Source: Pseudemcibacter aquimaris (lineage in GTDB: Bacteria > Pseudomonadota > Alphaproteobacteria > Sphingomonadales > Emcibacteraceae). Taken from it: a DNA stretch of 64,000 nucleotides. Of the stretch, positions 36,356-46,052 are shown piece after piece. A program made the translations under genes and the position numbers. Each line of letters begins with the position of its first letter. The first letter of the stretch is position 1. Location: the NCBI RefSeq assembly GCF_028869115.1, contig NZ_CP079800.1, positions 2,170,001 through 2,234,000 on the forward strand, given 5' to 3'. Below the pieces are notes generated by a model, which saw only the letters and a program-made list of their open reading frames with translations, searched no databases and was not told the origin of the DNA.

Positions 36356-37948
36356 TCACCCTTGTGCCGCGCGTTTATCTAGTTCTTTCATGGTTAACCA
36401 CGCCGCTTCGATGGCACCGCCCATCCAACCTGGATATTCGGAATAAAGTGTATCACTTGAAAACAGAATGCGTTCTTCGCCCTTAAGCACGGTATTCATA
36501 TATTTTCTGCGTTTTCTCGCGGTCCATGACGCCCAACCACCAAGGCTGTATTTCTGTTTATGCCATGCCATGGTGATCGCATTACCGTTATAATGTTTTC
36601 TAAATTTACCCGGATGCAGTTTTTCACCAACGGAAAGAGCAAATTCAACCCTTTCTTCAACGGATAGGTTACTTAATTTCGCGGCCTGCGATCCCCAACT
36701 ATACGCACATAATAGCACACCACCCTTATCACTATGAAGGTCAGATGAAGGATAACTTAAGACACCCTGTCCCGGAATATCGGTTACCGACGTGCCGCCA
36801 AAAATCATTTCGTCCTGTTCCCAGAATCGTCTGTCCATTTGAACACCGAACTTGATGGCAGGAACACCTGATGGTGCTTTTAAGGCCTCCATCAATTCTG
36901 GTCTAAAATTATTTTTAATGCTTGTTAAAACAGGGAACGGTAATGCACATACACAATAATCACCACGGGTTGTAGAAACCGCGCCGCTCTCTGTATTTTT
37001 ATAGGTAATGACAACTTCATCAGAACTTTGATTGATGTCGATAATTTCAGAATTAAATTTGAAAATATTTTTCGGAAGCGCATCAAACATGCCCTTAGCA
37101 ACTTGATCCATGCCACCAACGGCCTGGAACATCACAGCCGGATGGTCTGATGTTTCATATTTACGGCCCATCTTAAACTGTAAAAGTTCTTTTAAATCAT
37201 ATGGATCGGACAATTCACCTAAATCCATTCCCACACCTGGGTAATTGGAATATCCACGTGCGCGGTTGCCACGATATTCCATTTCCTTGCGGCTAAGCAG
37301 GCCCGTATTACGCATATAATCAACCAACATTTCGATGGTTTCCTGATCCACCTTATCATCAAGGCTTCCGTCATGTGCACATTTAGCAAGCAGTTCCATT
37401 ACGCTGCCCTGACGGTCTATTTCCACTTCATGTTGGCGTATCGGTCTGCCTTGAAACGGACCGCCGGAATTTTCAGAATATAAATATGCCTTACTTGATT
37501 TATTAATCATCGGTTCAAGTGCAACACCGAGTGTACGGCAATAATAAAGGGTTGAATAATGCTCAACCGGAATACGCCATGGGCCATAGTTTAAATATTG
37601 ATCATCAGCAAAATTACACACTTGTGTTTCGCCACCTTGATCCTGCACGACTGTGCCTTTACGGCCCGATTGACAGCGACCACCAGCCCTGCTTGTTGCT
37701 TCGATGATTTCGCATTCATATCCTTTTTTCAGCATTTCAATGGCCGTGACCATACCGGAAATACCACCGCCCAGTATGACGATCTTTTTGCCGTTACCCT
37801 CAGTCGACATTTTCGGCGGTTCTGTTAGAAGTGATGCATGAACCTTGTTCAAGCCCTGCATTGCGGTATACATCGCCGCTGATCCACCAAGAATACCGAT
37901 GGTTTTAAGTAGTTCACGTTTACTGATTACTGAATTTTCATTAGACAT
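36356..37948 (-). CDS. Flavin monoamine oxidase family protein with Tat-like leader
   Basis: A 530-residue FAD amine oxidase. The leader SKRELLKTIG resembles a twin-arginine signal but with Lys-Arg instead of Arg-Arg, followed by a hydrophobic stretch. The FAD-binding motif ILGGGISGMVTA is at about 58-69, with Glu83 for the ribose and SRAGGR at 86-91; the C-terminal FAD motif reads GWMGGAIEAA. Such enzymes oxidise amines or L-amino acids to aldehydes or oxo acids with hydrogen peroxide. The substrate is not evident. It sits between ahcY and the HPr gene, which are closer neighbours in related genomes as I recall them, so it may be an insertion into the block. Confidence 0.82.
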   Translation of the reverse strand: MSNENSVISKRELLKTIGILGGSAAMYTAMQGLNKVHASLLTEPPKMSTEGNGKKIVILGGGISGMVTAIEMLKKGYECEIIEATSRAGGRCQSGRKGTVVQDQGGETQVCNFADDQYLNYGPWRIPVEHYSTLYYCRTLGVALEPMINKSSKAYLYSENSGGPFQGRPIRQHEVEIDRQGSVMELLAKCAHDGSLDDKVDQETIEMLVDYMRNTGLLSRKEMEYRGNRARGYSNYPGVGMDLGELSDPYDLKELLQFKMGRKYETSDHPAVMFQAVGGMDQVAKGMFDALPKNIFKFNSEIIDINQSSDEVVITYKNTESGAVSTTRGDYCVCALPFPVLTSIKNNFRPELMEALKAPSGVPAIKFGVQMDRRFWEQDEMIFGGTSVTDIPGQGVLSYPSSDLHSDKGGVLLCAYSWGSQAAKLSNLSVEERVEFALSVGEKLHPGKFRKHYNGNAITMAWHKQKYSLGGWASWTARKRRKYMNTVLKGEERILFSSDTLYSEYPGWMGGAIEAAWLTMKELDKRAAQG

Positions 37949-38025
37949 AACAAATGCTCTTGATCTTTAAATTTTCTGAATTAATAAATGAATAAAATCG
38001 GTTGGGTATATCCCTCAACCACTCT

Positions 38026-38313
38026 TTAACACTCTTCCCCAAACTTATCATTGATAAGTTCTTCAATCGCAATAAGGGCCCTATCTTTATCCGGCCCTTC
38101 GCCCTTTACTGTAATTTGATCACCGATCGCCGCCGCTAACATCATCAACCCCATAATCGATGTAGCACAAACCGATGTGCCGTCCTTTGAAACGGTCAGT
38201 TTGGCATCAAAATCACCAGCAACACTGACAAATTTTGCGGATGCACGCGCATGCAAGCCGCGCTTATTGGAAATGGTTGCCGTAAGCAAGTCATCGATAA
38301 TAGTAGATGTCAT
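38026..38313 (-). CDS. ptsH: HPr phosphocarrier of the regulatory PTS
   Basis: A 95-residue HPr-like protein. The phosphorylatable histidine is His21 in RGLHARAS, and the regulatory serine is Ser52 in TSIMGLMML, the site used by HPr kinase. Its start overlaps the stop of the EIIA gene (TAATG). With hprK and EIIA in the same cluster and no sugar permease in sight, it most likely belongs to a regulatory, nitrogen-PTS-like phosphorelay rather than to sugar uptake. The symbol npr or ptsO would be as reasonable. Confidence 0.92.
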   Translation of the reverse strand: MTSTIIDDLLTATISNKRGLHARASAKFVSVAGDFDAKLTVSKDGTSVCATSIMGLMMLAAAIGDQITVKGEGPDKDRALIAIEELINDKFGEEC

Positions 38314-38717
38314 TAATTTTCACCGGAAAGAACGTGTGATGCAATATTGATATATTTACGGCCGGATTCTTGTGCTGCTGATACGGCCTCTTCCATGGTG
38401 CCGCTTTGACGGACACTGGCAAGCTTAATGAGCATCGGCAAATTGATACCGGCGATGACCTCAACATTGGTGCTATCCATAATAGAAATGGCAAGGTTAG
38501 AAGGTGTTCCACCAAACATATCCGTTAACAAAATAACGCCGTTTCCTTCGTCAACAAAAGAAACCGCATCAAGGATATCCTGTCTGCGCTGTTCCATATC
38601 ATCATCTGGTCCGATTGAAATTGCTTGTAACGCGGACTGTGGTCCCACAACATGTTCCATGGCTGCGATAAACTCTTCTGCCAGCCTGCCGTGAGTGACA
38701 ACGACCATACCAATCAT
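38313..38717 (-). CDS. PTS EIIA component, mannose/fructose-type
   Basis: A 134-residue EIIA(Man)-fold protein. The phospho-accepting histidine is His9 in VVVTHG. DMFGGTPSN, a conserved family loop, is at about 67-75. No EIIB or EIIC domains are near, so it is a regulatory EIIA, which in alphaproteobacteria relays HPr phosphorylation state to targets. AAGGGG precedes the ATG. It ends one base into the HPr start. Confidence 0.92.
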   Translation of the reverse strand: MIGMVVVTHGRLAEEFIAAMEHVVGPQSALQAISIGPDDDMEQRRQDILDAVSFVDEGNGVILLTDMFGGTPSNLAISIMDSTNVEVIAGINLPMLIKLASVRQSGTMEEAVSAAQESGRKYINIASHVLSGEN

Positions 38718-38818
38718 AAATTACCCCTTCTCGTAATTTTTAAAAATATTGAAACGAGTATAGTATGACTTTTTTATCAGGACAATTGCAAACTTGATGG
38801 AATGATACGCTTTTTTAA

Positions 38819-39700
38819 TCAGGATAATTCGCGGTGCATCAGACTAACATTATTCCCCATATCGGTTAATAACTTAGCCATCCTTTCCGCCATAAATACG
38901 GAACGATGCTTACCGCCAGTGCAGCCAAATGCAATGGTCAAATACGATTTTCCCTCTCGTTTATATTCCGGCAACAACGTCAAGATCATTGATGATACCT
39001 TATCCCATGAATTTTCAAAAACAGGGTCGCTCATAATATATTCGCCAACATCACCGTCCATTCCCGTCTTTCGGCGTAAATTTTCATCATAATGCGGATT
39101 TTTCAAAAATCGCATATCCAAAACAAGGTCAGCATCGCGCGGCAATCCTTTCGGATAACCGAATGAATAAACGGTTATGTTTAATCCTTCGCTTGTTTTT
39201 CTTTTAAACTGCCCGGAAAGCAGCCGTTTTAAATCATGAATATTTAATTCCGTGGTATCAAAAAGATAATCGCTTTCCGCCTTAATAATTTCAAGCAGTT
39301 GCCTTTCCCGAACAATTCCATCGATCACAGGGCGGTCTTTGGCGAGCGGGTGACGTCTTCTTGTTTCTGTAAACCTGGAAACCAGCTTTTCATCGCTACA
39401 ATCAAAATACAGAAAGTTTAAATTTACAGAACCACTGTTTTTAATATCCCTAAGCGTGGAAATGATATTTTCCTGTTGAAAATTCCTAGTTCTGGCGTCA
39501 ATACAAACGGCTAGTGCTGTTTTCTTATGCACTGGATCATTTTTTTCGGCAAGTTCAATAAGTCCCGGCAACAGGTTAACCGGCAAATTATCGATCGCTT
39601 CGTAATCAAGATCTTCTAATACCGAAAGTGCAGTTGATTTACCGGCCCCCGACAATCCGGTGATTAATAGAACAGTTAATTTATCTTTATTCTCACTCAT
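38819..39700 (-). CDS. rapZ: RapZ-like RNase adapter / nucleotide-binding protein
   Basis: A 293-residue P-loop protein. Walker A GLSGAGKST is at about 15-23; LEDLDYEAIDNLP and the C-terminal AFGCTGGKHRSVFMAE are RapZ signatures. In E. coli RapZ directs RNase E to the GlmZ small RNA and so controls amino-sugar supply. In alphaproteobacteria the role is less clear but the gene stays next to hprK and the PTS genes. It overlaps hprK by eight bases. Confidence 0.93.
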   Translation of the reverse strand: MSENKDKLTVLLITGLSGAGKSTALSVLEDLDYEAIDNLPVNLLPGLIELAEKNDPVHKKTALAVCIDARTRNFQQENIISTLRDIKNSGSVNLNFLYFDCSDEKLVSRFTETRRRHPLAKDRPVIDGIVRERQLLEIIKAESDYLFDTTELNIHDLKRLLSGQFKRKTSEGLNITVYSFGYPKGLPRDADLVLDMRFLKNPHYDENLRRKTGMDGDVGEYIMSDPVFENSWDKVSSMILTLLPEYKREGKSYLTIAFGCTGGKHRSVFMAERMAKLLTDMGNNVSLMHRELS

Positions 39701-40115
39701 TTAGGTCCAACCCGTTTAAAATGACTTTTAATTTGGCAAAGGCCGATACCTCGAACCCGTAAAAGTCATACATTGGAATTGTTGCATTATTATGTGAATA
39801 GAATTTTTCTTCTGGCAATCTGTCAATTTCTTTCAGGGGCACAAGGTTAATAACCAAATCAATATCGGTGCGTTTTTGATAATCAACATTGATTAACCCT
39901 ACGCCGCGAACCTCTATCATTCCTTCGATATTTGGCGCTGTTGTCGCAACGATATTGCCGTCAACTTCATCAACTTCCACATAATCGTCAGACACCAATA
40001 TGCCACCAGCATCAATAATACGTAATGCAAGGTCGGATTTGCCACTGCCGGAATCACCCATAATCAGAATACCTTTATTCTGAAAACATACACATGTCGC
40101 ATGAAGCAGAGCCAT
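39693..40115 (-). CDS. hprK: Short HPr kinase/phosphorylase, C-terminal-domain type
   Basis: A 140-residue protein that phosphorylates the regulatory serine of HPr. It has Walker A GDSGSGKSD (20-28), VSDDYVEVDE and the family segment IEVRGVGLINVDY. It lacks the N-terminal domain of Firmicute HprK (about 310 residues), as alphaproteobacterial versions do. AGGGGG precedes the ATG. It follows chvG by 10 bp, so ChvGI and the PTS relay share a transcript. Confidence 0.93.
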   Translation of the reverse strand: MALLHATCVCFQNKGILIMGDSGSGKSDLALRIIDAGGILVSDDYVEVDEVDGNIVATTAPNIEGMIEVRGVGLINVDYQKRTDIDLVINLVPLKEIDRLPEEKFYSHNNATIPMYDFYGFEVSAFAKLKVILNGLDLNE

Positions 40116-40125
40116 AAATTACCCC

Positions 40126-41760
40126 CTAATCATCGGAAAGCGGTAAGAGTACCACAAATCGGGCGCCGATAATATTCTTCTCTTTATCATATCTGTTTTC
40201 AGCATAAATACTTCCGCCATGCGCCTCGACCACCTGCTTACAAATATTAAGCCCCAAACCTGAATGTTTTCCAAACGCCTCGCCCTTTGGTCTTTCTGAA
40301 TAAAAGCGATCAAAAATGCTTTCTAACTTGGTTGGTGGGATGCCGACGCCTTCGTCCTCGACTGTGATTTCAACCATATTGTTTTTTCGGGATAATTTGA
40401 TCCAGATATTCCCATGTTTTTTGGAAAATGATATCGCATTATCAAGCAGGTTTCGAACCACCTGCCCAAGCTGTCCCTCAAGACCACGAACCAAATATGG
40501 TGCTGGTTTACCGTCTTTATCCTTAAAGCGGCGTTTTTTAATATCCAGATGGATTTCCGGCAACACGTCTTGTTGTGTTGTCAGATAAATATCAACAAGG
40601 GTTTCCAATAACGCATTTAAATTTACCTGCGCCAATTTCGCATTGGACATTTCGGCATCAAGCCTGGAAACATCGGAAATATCGGATATTAAACGGTCCA
40701 ACCTTTTGACATCCTCACCAATGATCGTTCTTAATTTTTTCTGATCTTCTTCCGTTTTGGCATATTCCATTGTTTCGATGGCACTACGCATACTCGTAAG
40801 CGGGTTTTTTAACTCATGCGCAACATCGGCCGCAAAACTAGCCACTGCATCAATTTGGCGCGCCAAAATTTCCGTCATATCTTTAAGAGAGCGAGAAAGA
40901 TCACCAATTTCATCATTACGTGACGATAGATCGGGAATGTCTGATTTACGGCCAAGGCTGATCTGGTCCGCCGATCTGGCGAGGCGTAATACGGGTCTAA
41001 CGATTGTTTTTGCAAGAAATAATGACACGAGCAACGTGATTAACAGGGATGCACAGAAAAATTGAATGATGGTAAGTCTAACCTCCTGCACCGCGTTATA
41101 AATTTCACCAGTATCCGCAGATAGCATGAGCGCGCCCAACACACGACGAAAACGCTGAACAGGCACCGCAACCGTGATAACATCACGTTCGCCGTTAAGA
41201 CGTCTGATCATGCTGCTTTCTTCACCGGCAAGGGCTTCGATCACTTCGGGGTAATGATCTGCTTTTTCATCTTCTACCTCGCGATATTCTTCAAGTGCAT
41301 CGCGCTTTTGAATGATATCCAGTAATTGACCCACTTCACGGTTAATGATTTCCCAGAAATCCTCAATCCCGAGTTTTCGTGGCATTGTGTTTTCGACAAC
41401 CACTTGATTGATATCAAGGTCACGGCTATCGATCTGCAATTCACGGTTAACACCGAAAAAACGAGTACGGACATTTGTCACGCTTACCAAACGGGTCAGG
41501 ATATTTTCAGCAGGTTCAATTAATAGTTCTGTTGATTCCGGACCGCCAGTTGCCGATTCACCAAGCGCCCCCGCCATAATGTTGGCATCTTTCACCAGCT
41601 CTTCTATTCGCGATTCAATCAGTGTCTTTTGAACCTGATCAACATAAAGCACACCACCCCCAAGAAAAACGAGCGCAAACAAATTCACCGCCAAAATACG
41701 AATGGTAAGCGGCGAAATTAGTCGTCGTTTTCTGATGATATGCTTGTTATTAACTTTCAC
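40126..41760 (-). CDS. chvG: ChvG/ExoS-type membrane sensor histidine kinase
   Basis: A sensor for low pH or envelope stress, paired with ChvI. From the GTG at 41760 the protein is 544 residues: one TM near 15-40, a periplasmic domain to about 220, a second TM, HAMP, the H-box [12 protein letters not shown] (His315) and an ATPase domain with [17 protein letters not shown] and GKHSGLGLN. The GTG overlaps the chvI stop and has ACAGG seven bases upstream. In-frame ATGs at 41781 and 41799 lie inside chvI without a ribosome-binding site, but cannot be excluded. Confidence 0.92.
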   Translation of the reverse strand: MKVNNKHIIRKRRLISPLTIRILAVNLFALVFLGGGVLYVDQVQKTLIESRIEELVKDANIMAGALGESATGGPESTELLIEPAENILTRLVSVTNVRTRFFGVNRELQIDSRDLDINQVVVENTMPRKLGIEDFWEIINREVGQLLDIIQKRDALEEYREVEDEKADHYPEVIEALAGEESSMIRRLNGERDVITVAVPVQRFRRVLGALMLSADTGEIYNAVQEVRLTIIQFFCASLLITLLVSLFLAKTIVRPVLRLARSADQISLGRKSDIPDLSSRNDEIGDLSRSLKDMTEILARQIDAVASFAADVAHELKNPLTSMRSAIETMEYAKTEEDQKKLRTIIGEDVKRLDRLISDISDVSRLDAEMSNAKLAQVNLNALLETLVDIYLTTQQDVLPEIHLDIKKRRFKDKDGKPAPYLVRGLEGQLGQVVRNLLDNAISFSKKHGNIWIKLSRKNNMVEITVEDEGVGIPPTKLESIFDRFYSERPKGEAFGKHSGLGLNICKQVVEAHGGSIYAENRYDKEKNIIGARFVVLLPLSDD

Positions 41761-42454
41761 TATACCTGTATCCAACACCATAAAGTGTTTCGATACCATC
41801 GAACTTATTATCCACTTTACGGAATTTCTTTCTTAGGCGTTTTATATGGCTATCGATAGTACGGTCATCAACATATATATCATCGCTATAGGCCACATCC
41901 ATTAATTGGTCACGGCTTTTCACATGACCCGGATGTTGGACAAGCGCTTGTAAAATAAGGAATTCTGTCACCGTCAGCTTTACATCACCACCATCCCAGT
42001 CACAGACATGTCTAACCGGATCAAGTTTCAATCTACCTCTTACGATGACACCTGTTTCGTCCTCGTCCGCGCTTTCAACCTTTTTAATGGCTTCCATGCG
42101 GCGTAGGATCGTTTTGATCCGCTCAATCAATAGTCTTTGTGAAAATGGTTTTTTGATATAATCATCCGCCCCCATTTTAAGACCAAGCATTTCATCAATT
42201 TCATCATCTTTTGATGTCAGGAATATAACCGGTAAAGAATGCTTTTCACGCAAGCGGCGTAAGAGTTCCATTCCATCCATGCGTGGCATTTTAATATCCA
42301 GCACCGCAAGATCACCTGGATTATTATTAATTCCTTCAAGTGCACTAGCCCCATCGGTAAAGGTTCTTACATCAAAACCTTCACTTTCAAGTGCCATTTT
42401 TACAGACGTTAGAATATTCTGATCATCATCAACAAGTGTAATGAGAGAAGCCAT
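41750..42454 (-). CDS. chvI: ChvI-type OmpR-family response regulator
   Basis: A 234-residue two-component regulator. The receiver has the acidic pair in LVDDDQN, phospho-acceptor Asp53 in [12 protein letters not shown], Thr in FLTSKD and Lys in KKPFSQ. The winged-helix DNA-binding domain follows, with [17 protein letters not shown] and [16 protein letters not shown]. In Agrobacterium and Sinorhizobium the ChvGI pair controls acid, envelope and carbon-metabolism genes, including pckA nearby. AAAGGG precedes the ATG. Divergent from pckA. Confidence 0.94.
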   Translation of the reverse strand: MASLITLVDDDQNILTSVKMALESEGFDVRTFTDGASALEGINNNPGDLAVLDIKMPRMDGMELLRRLREKHSLPVIFLTSKDDEIDEMLGLKMGADDYIKKPFSQRLLIERIKTILRRMEAIKKVESADEDETGVIVRGRLKLDPVRHVCDWDGGDVKLTVTEFLILQALVQHPGHVKSRDQLMDVAYSDDIYVDDRTIDSHIKRLRKKFRKVDNKFDGIETLYGVGYRYSES

Positions 42455-42539
42455 TAGCCAATTTTCCCTTTCTGAAACGAATCTTTTTAACCTATATTTC
42501 GAGCAATAATTACGCTTCGAAAAAAAATGCGTTAAAAAA

Positions 42540-42557
42540 GTGTCATAAATGTGACAT
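42540..42557. promoter_or_regulatory. Pho-box-like 11-bp direct repeat in the chvI-pckA intergenic region
   Basis: GTGTCAT and GTGACAT repeat with an 11-bp period (42540 and 42551) and an AAAT spacer, the layout bound by OmpR/PhoB-family regulators. It can also be read as an inverted repeat TGTCA-N6-TGACA. ChvI autoregulation or PhoB binding are both possible. Confidence 0.45.
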
Positions 42558-42664
42558 TTTTCCCCTTATAAATCAACAGTTTGAAAAAAAATTCAAAATC
42601 ATTTTTCTTGTACCAAAAATATCTCTATTAATATTGCCCCATGAGAGCCAATATTAACTCAGAA

Positions 42665-42688
42665 GAATTACGCGTGAGAACGTAATTC
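42665..42688 (+). promoter_or_regulatory. Perfect inverted repeat in front of the pckA ribosome-binding site
   Basis: GAATTACG (42665-42672) and CGTAATTC (42681-42688) with an 8-nt loop. In mRNA it would form a hairpin ending a few bases before the AAGGGAT that serves the ATG at 42708. It could be a mRNA stability or translation element, or a DNA operator. Confidence 0.45.
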
Positions 42689-42707
42689 AATGAAAAGGGA
42701 TACAAGT

Positions 42708-44312
42708 ATGAATAACGTTGGGAAATACGTCAGCAAAAACGGCGTAGAAAACCAAAATATTAACTCTGATAACGACATTCATTGGAATTTTGGAACAGAA
42801 CTTCTTTACGAACACACAATCAAACAAGGCCTAGGCCAAATGTCAAAGGGCGGTGCCCTTGTTGTGGAAACAGGACAACACACTGGCCGTAGTGCCAATG
42901 ACAAATTCATGGTTGATGAGCCATCATCACGCGATAACATCTGGTGGGGCAAGGTTAACAAGCCAATCAGCGAAGAAAAATTCGACATCGCGCACAAGCA
43001 AATCCTTGCTTACCTAAATGAACGTAATCTTTATGTTCAGGACCTATATGGCGGCACAGACCCAGCGCACCGCATCAGCGTTCGTGCAATTTCACCATCA
43101 CCATGGCACAGCCTATTTATTCGTAATCTTCTTGTACGCCCCGATGCGGCTGATCTTGAGGGATTTGCACCGGATTTCACAATCCTGCATGCACCGGAAC
43201 TTAAAATGGATCCGGAAGAACTTGGCATTAATTCAGAAACACTGATCACAATTAACATTGCGAAACGCACTGTTCTTATCGCTGGCACATCTTATGCTGG
43301 TGAAATGAAGAAATCAGTATTCTCCATTCTTAACTACCTGCTTCCTGAAAAAGGCATCATGCCGATGCATTGTTCGGCGAACATCGGCAAAGATGGCGAT
43401 TCTGCTGTATTCTTCGGTCTTTCTGGAACTGGTAAAACAACACTTTCTGCTGATCCGGAACGCCAACTTATTGGTGATGACGAGCACGGTTGGTCAGATA
43501 ACACAATCTTTAACTTCGAAGGTGGATGTTACGCGAAAGTAATTCGTCTTTCACAAGAAGCTGAGCCAGAAATTTATGCGACAACAAGCATGTTCGGTAC
43601 TGTTCTTGAAAATGTTGTGATTGATGATGACACACGCGAAATTGATCTTGATGACAATTCAAAAGCGGAAAACACACGTGCTGCTTACCCAATTACATCA
43701 ATTCCAAATACAACAGACGGCGCCCCGGGTGCATACCCGAAAAATGTTATCATGCTTACGGCTGATGCATTTGGTGTTATGCCACCAATGGCACGCCTTA
43801 CTGCAGAACAAGCAATGTATCACTTCCTAAGTGGTTATACTGCGAAAGTCGCCGGTACAGAAAAAGGTCTTGGTAAAGAACCACAAGCAACATTCTCAAC
43901 ATGTTTCGGCGCACCATTTATGCCACGTCACCCATCCGTATACGGTAATCTTCTTCGTGAAAAAATTGCCAAGGGCGATGTTAAATGCTGGCTTGTGAAC
44001 ACAGGCTGGACCGGCGGTGTTTATGGTGTTGGTCACCGTATGCCGATTAAATACACACGTGCGCTTCTTCATGGTGCGCTTGACGGTACATTAAACGATG
44101 TTGAATTCCGTCAAGATCCAAACTTCGGTTTTGACGTTCCACTTAGCTGCCCAGGCGTTGATGATGCGGTCCTTGACCCACGCGGCACATGGGAAGACAC
44201 AGAAGCTTATGACAAGCAAGCAGCTCACCTTGTTGGACTATTCAAAGAAAACTTTGTTGAGTTCGAAGAGCATGTTGATGATGCTATCATCTCAGCAGGT
44301 CCGATTGCTTAA
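42708..44312 (+). CDS. pckA: Phosphoenolpyruvate carboxykinase (ATP)
   Basis: Converts oxaloacetate and ATP to phosphoenolpyruvate, the entry step of gluconeogenesis. From the ATG at 42708 it has 534 residues, the normal length; AAGGGAT lies about ten bases upstream. An in-frame ATG at 42690 has no ribosome-binding site and lies at the edge of a hairpin. Visible are the kinase loop GLSGTGKTT (about 237-245), GDDEHGW and the substrate-site region [10 protein letters not shown]. The divergent ChvI regulator is the likely controller, as in other alphaproteobacteria. Confidence 0.95.
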   Translation: MNNVGKYVSKNGVENQNINSDNDIHWNFGTELLYEHTIKQGLGQMSKGGALVVETGQHTGRSANDKFMVDEPSSRDNIWWGKVNKPISEEKFDIAHKQILAYLNERNLYVQDLYGGTDPAHRISVRAISPSPWHSLFIRNLLVRPDAADLEGFAPDFTILHAPELKMDPEELGINSETLITINIAKRTVLIAGTSYAGEMKKSVFSILNYLLPEKGIMPMHCSANIGKDGDSAVFFGLSGTGKTTLSADPERQLIGDDEHGWSDNTIFNFEGGCYAKVIRLSQEAEPEIYATTSMFGTVLENVVIDDDTREIDLDDNSKAENTRAAYPITSIPNTTDGAPGAYPKNVIMLTADAFGVMPPMARLTAEQAMYHFLSGYTAKVAGTEKGLGKEPQATFSTCFGAPFMPRHPSVYGNLLREKIAKGDVKCWLVNTGWTGGVYGVGHRMPIKYTRALLHGALDGTLNDVEFRQDPNFGFDVPLSCPGVDDAVLDPRGTWEDTEAYDKQAAHLVGLFKENFVEFEEHVDDAIISAGPIA

Positions 44313-44334
44313 ATAAAATAAAAATTTATAAAGA

Positions 44335-44364
44335 AAGCCCCGCTGATTTCAGTGGGGCTTTTTT
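44335..44364. terminator. Intrinsic terminator of pckA
   Basis: AAGCCCC (44335-44341) pairs with GGGGCTT (44354-44360), extended by CTG/CAG near the loop, then six T. The A-rich left flank lets it also serve the convergent GNAT gene. Confidence 0.9.
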
Positions 44365-44370
44365 GTTGGA

Positions 44371-44967
44371 TTATAAATCTTTTTTATAGAGAACGATTTT
44401 ACCGCCCTGATAGGGCATATCTGGATGATCCGTATTGGGAAGGTCACGAACAGGATAAAAACCATTCTTTTCATAAAGCCCCACACCCGGCGCATTTTTA
44501 TCAAACGCAATCAAATAAACGGCATTATAATTTTTACTCTTTGCTTGATCGATACAATCCTGAAGCATGATCTGGCCATATCCTTTACCACGATATTCCG
44601 GTTTTGCCGCAATACTATCCAAGTAAAACTCACCCGGAATTTCATTGGTTAAATGCTTAAACACCTGAAATTCAGTTGGAATTTTTGCCATCTCTTCAGC
44701 TGTTCTTGTCCATGCCTCAAAACACATAGCAAGGGCGGCAATATCATTATCCACTTCCAACACACGCATATTATTATAGGAATAAGGATCATTTTCATCC
44801 TCAACCGTTTTTTGGCCGATTTCATAGGGGTCCTGCCCGTCTTTGGCAGCCATTGACCAATATGTAAAATCAAGCCCGCGGGTTCCCGGTCCCTGCCCGG
44901 CCTGATTAACAAGCTGGGCTAGTTCATATGCCTCTTCTTTTTTTGCTGGTCTGATAATATAATCCAT
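44371..44967 (-). CDS. GNAT family N-acetyltransferase
   Basis: A 198-residue acetyltransferase of the GNAT fold. The acetyl-CoA loop is visible as PEYRGKGYGQIM (about 122-133), preceded by a beta strand FYLDSIAA and followed by NAVYLIAFDKN and the terminal GLYEKNGF motif near 165-173. No substrate can be named. It is monocistronic, converging on pckA and diverging from the J-domain gene. Confidence 0.85.
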   Translation of the reverse strand: MDYIIRPAKKEEAYELAQLVNQAGQGPGTRGLDFTYWSMAAKDGQDPYEIGQKTVEDENDPYSYNNMRVLEVDNDIAALAMCFEAWTRTAEEMAKIPTEFQVFKHLTNEIPGEFYLDSIAAKPEYRGKGYGQIMLQDCIDQAKSKNYNAVYLIAFDKNAPGVGLYEKNGFYPVRDLPNTDHPDMPYQGGKIVLYKKDL

Positions 44968-45041
44968 TTTTTACCAATTAACCCTTGTTAGTCGCCATTA
45001 AAAACTGTTAGTACTGCGTTTTTTACGCTAAGGACCAATAA

Positions 45042-45539
45042 ATGTCACGACCCAAATCATGGACATTCCCCAGATGGGGGGATTACCACACAGAAAAGGA
45101 ACCGATCTCGGTTCGTTTGTGTGACTATGAAGGGTGTGATGAGCCGGGCGATTACCCCGCCCCCAAAGCCCCGGACAGTAAAGAAAAATGGTATTTCTGC
45201 CAGCCGCATGTCGCTGAATTCAATAAAAACTGGAATTACTTCGATGGCCTAAGCCGTGAAGAGGCCATGAAACGCGCGCAAGAAGAAATGCGCAAAGCCA
45301 AGGGGTACAGAAGCGCCGGTACATTTGACGATGCCCCAAAAACATACGGCAAAGAAGAACGCCGTGCTGACGCGCTTGAAATTCTTGACCTTGATGATGA
45401 TGCAACGGACGCGGAAATTAAATCATCATACCGCAGGCTTGCGAAACAATATCATCCGGATACCAATCTCGGTGACGCGGAAAGCGCCATTAAATTCCAG
45501 CAGGTCAAAGCGGCATACGAAGTTTTAAAAAAGAAATAA
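45042..45539 (+). CDS. J-domain protein with N-terminal putative zinc site
   Basis: A 165-residue DnaJ-like co-chaperone. The C-terminal 55 residues are a J-domain with AEIKSSYRRLAKQYHPDTN, including the essential HPD. The N-terminal part has CDYEGC and, 20 residues on, CQPH, a CX4CX20CX2H arrangement that may bind zinc. The same layout occurs in the J-domain protein at 62905. It lacks the Gly/Phe region and the DnaJ zinc-finger repeat, so it is a specialised type III J-protein. AAGGA precedes the ATG. Its stop directly abuts that of the convergent CYTH gene. Confidence 0.87.
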   Translation: MSRPKSWTFPRWGDYHTEKEPISVRLCDYEGCDEPGDYPAPKAPDSKEKWYFCQPHVAEFNKNWNYFDGLSREEAMKRAQEEMRKAKGYRSAGTFDDAPKTYGKEERRADALEILDLDDDATDAEIKSSYRRLAKQYHPDTNLGDAESAIKFQQVKAAYEVLKKK

Positions 45540-46049
45540 TTATTCCCGAAGCTGTTCCAGAAGTGCTGCATAAGTAACGCCCCAATCTTTAAACGGGTGA
45601 TACGCGATGGTCGCGTTATAAAAATTGCCATATTGGGTTACATCCGGCCCAATCCAATCAGGAATATTAATATCCTGATCCGCACTTTGAAGTTCAACCT
45701 CAGCCACCATAAGGCCGCTATTTTCCCCTTCGAAAATATCAAGTTCCCATTTCAAGCCGTCAATTTCATAAATTTCACGAGTTTTTAGAATAGGGTCATG
45801 GGCAATGCTGTCAAATAAATGTTCGCCCTCATCCGCCGGAATTTCATATTCCAGTTCATGACGGCCACCATGATCCAGCCTTGGGGTTTTGATGTTTAAG
45901 ATAAACTTGCCGTTTTTTTCGCGAATTCGAACGGTATTACCACTATCGCGCGCCACATATCCTTGTCTGATGTTAAAAATTTCATCAGGCGGATATGGCG
46001 GGCGTTTCGTGATTAAAAATTTTCGTTCGATTTCAAGCTCAATTGCCAT
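45540..46049 (-). CDS. CYTH-domain (triphosphate tunnel) protein
   Basis: A 169-residue single-domain CYTH protein. The N-terminal signature EIERKF gives the ExExK motif (Glu6, Glu8, Lys10) that coordinates metal and triphosphate in the tunnel. Bacterial members of this size often act as inorganic triphosphatases or have unknown function; class IV adenylate cyclase is less likely. It follows the class V aminotransferase by only 3 bp and is probably co-transcribed with it. Confidence 0.88.
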   Translation of the reverse strand: MAIELEIERKFLITKRPPYPPDEIFNIRQGYVARDSGNTVRIREKNGKFILNIKTPRLDHGGRHELEYEIPADEGEHLFDSIAHDPILKTREIYEIDGLKWELDIFEGENSGLMVAEVELQSADQDINIPDWIGPDVTQYGNFYNATIAYHPFKDWGVTYAALLEQLRE

Positions 46050-46052
46050 ATT

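Noticed and set aside
36211-36486. Small open frame on the plus strand between ahcY and the monoamine oxidase gene
   Set aside because: It runs into the 3' end of the oxidase gene in antisense, covers the ahcY promoter, and has no ribosome-binding site or recognisable product.
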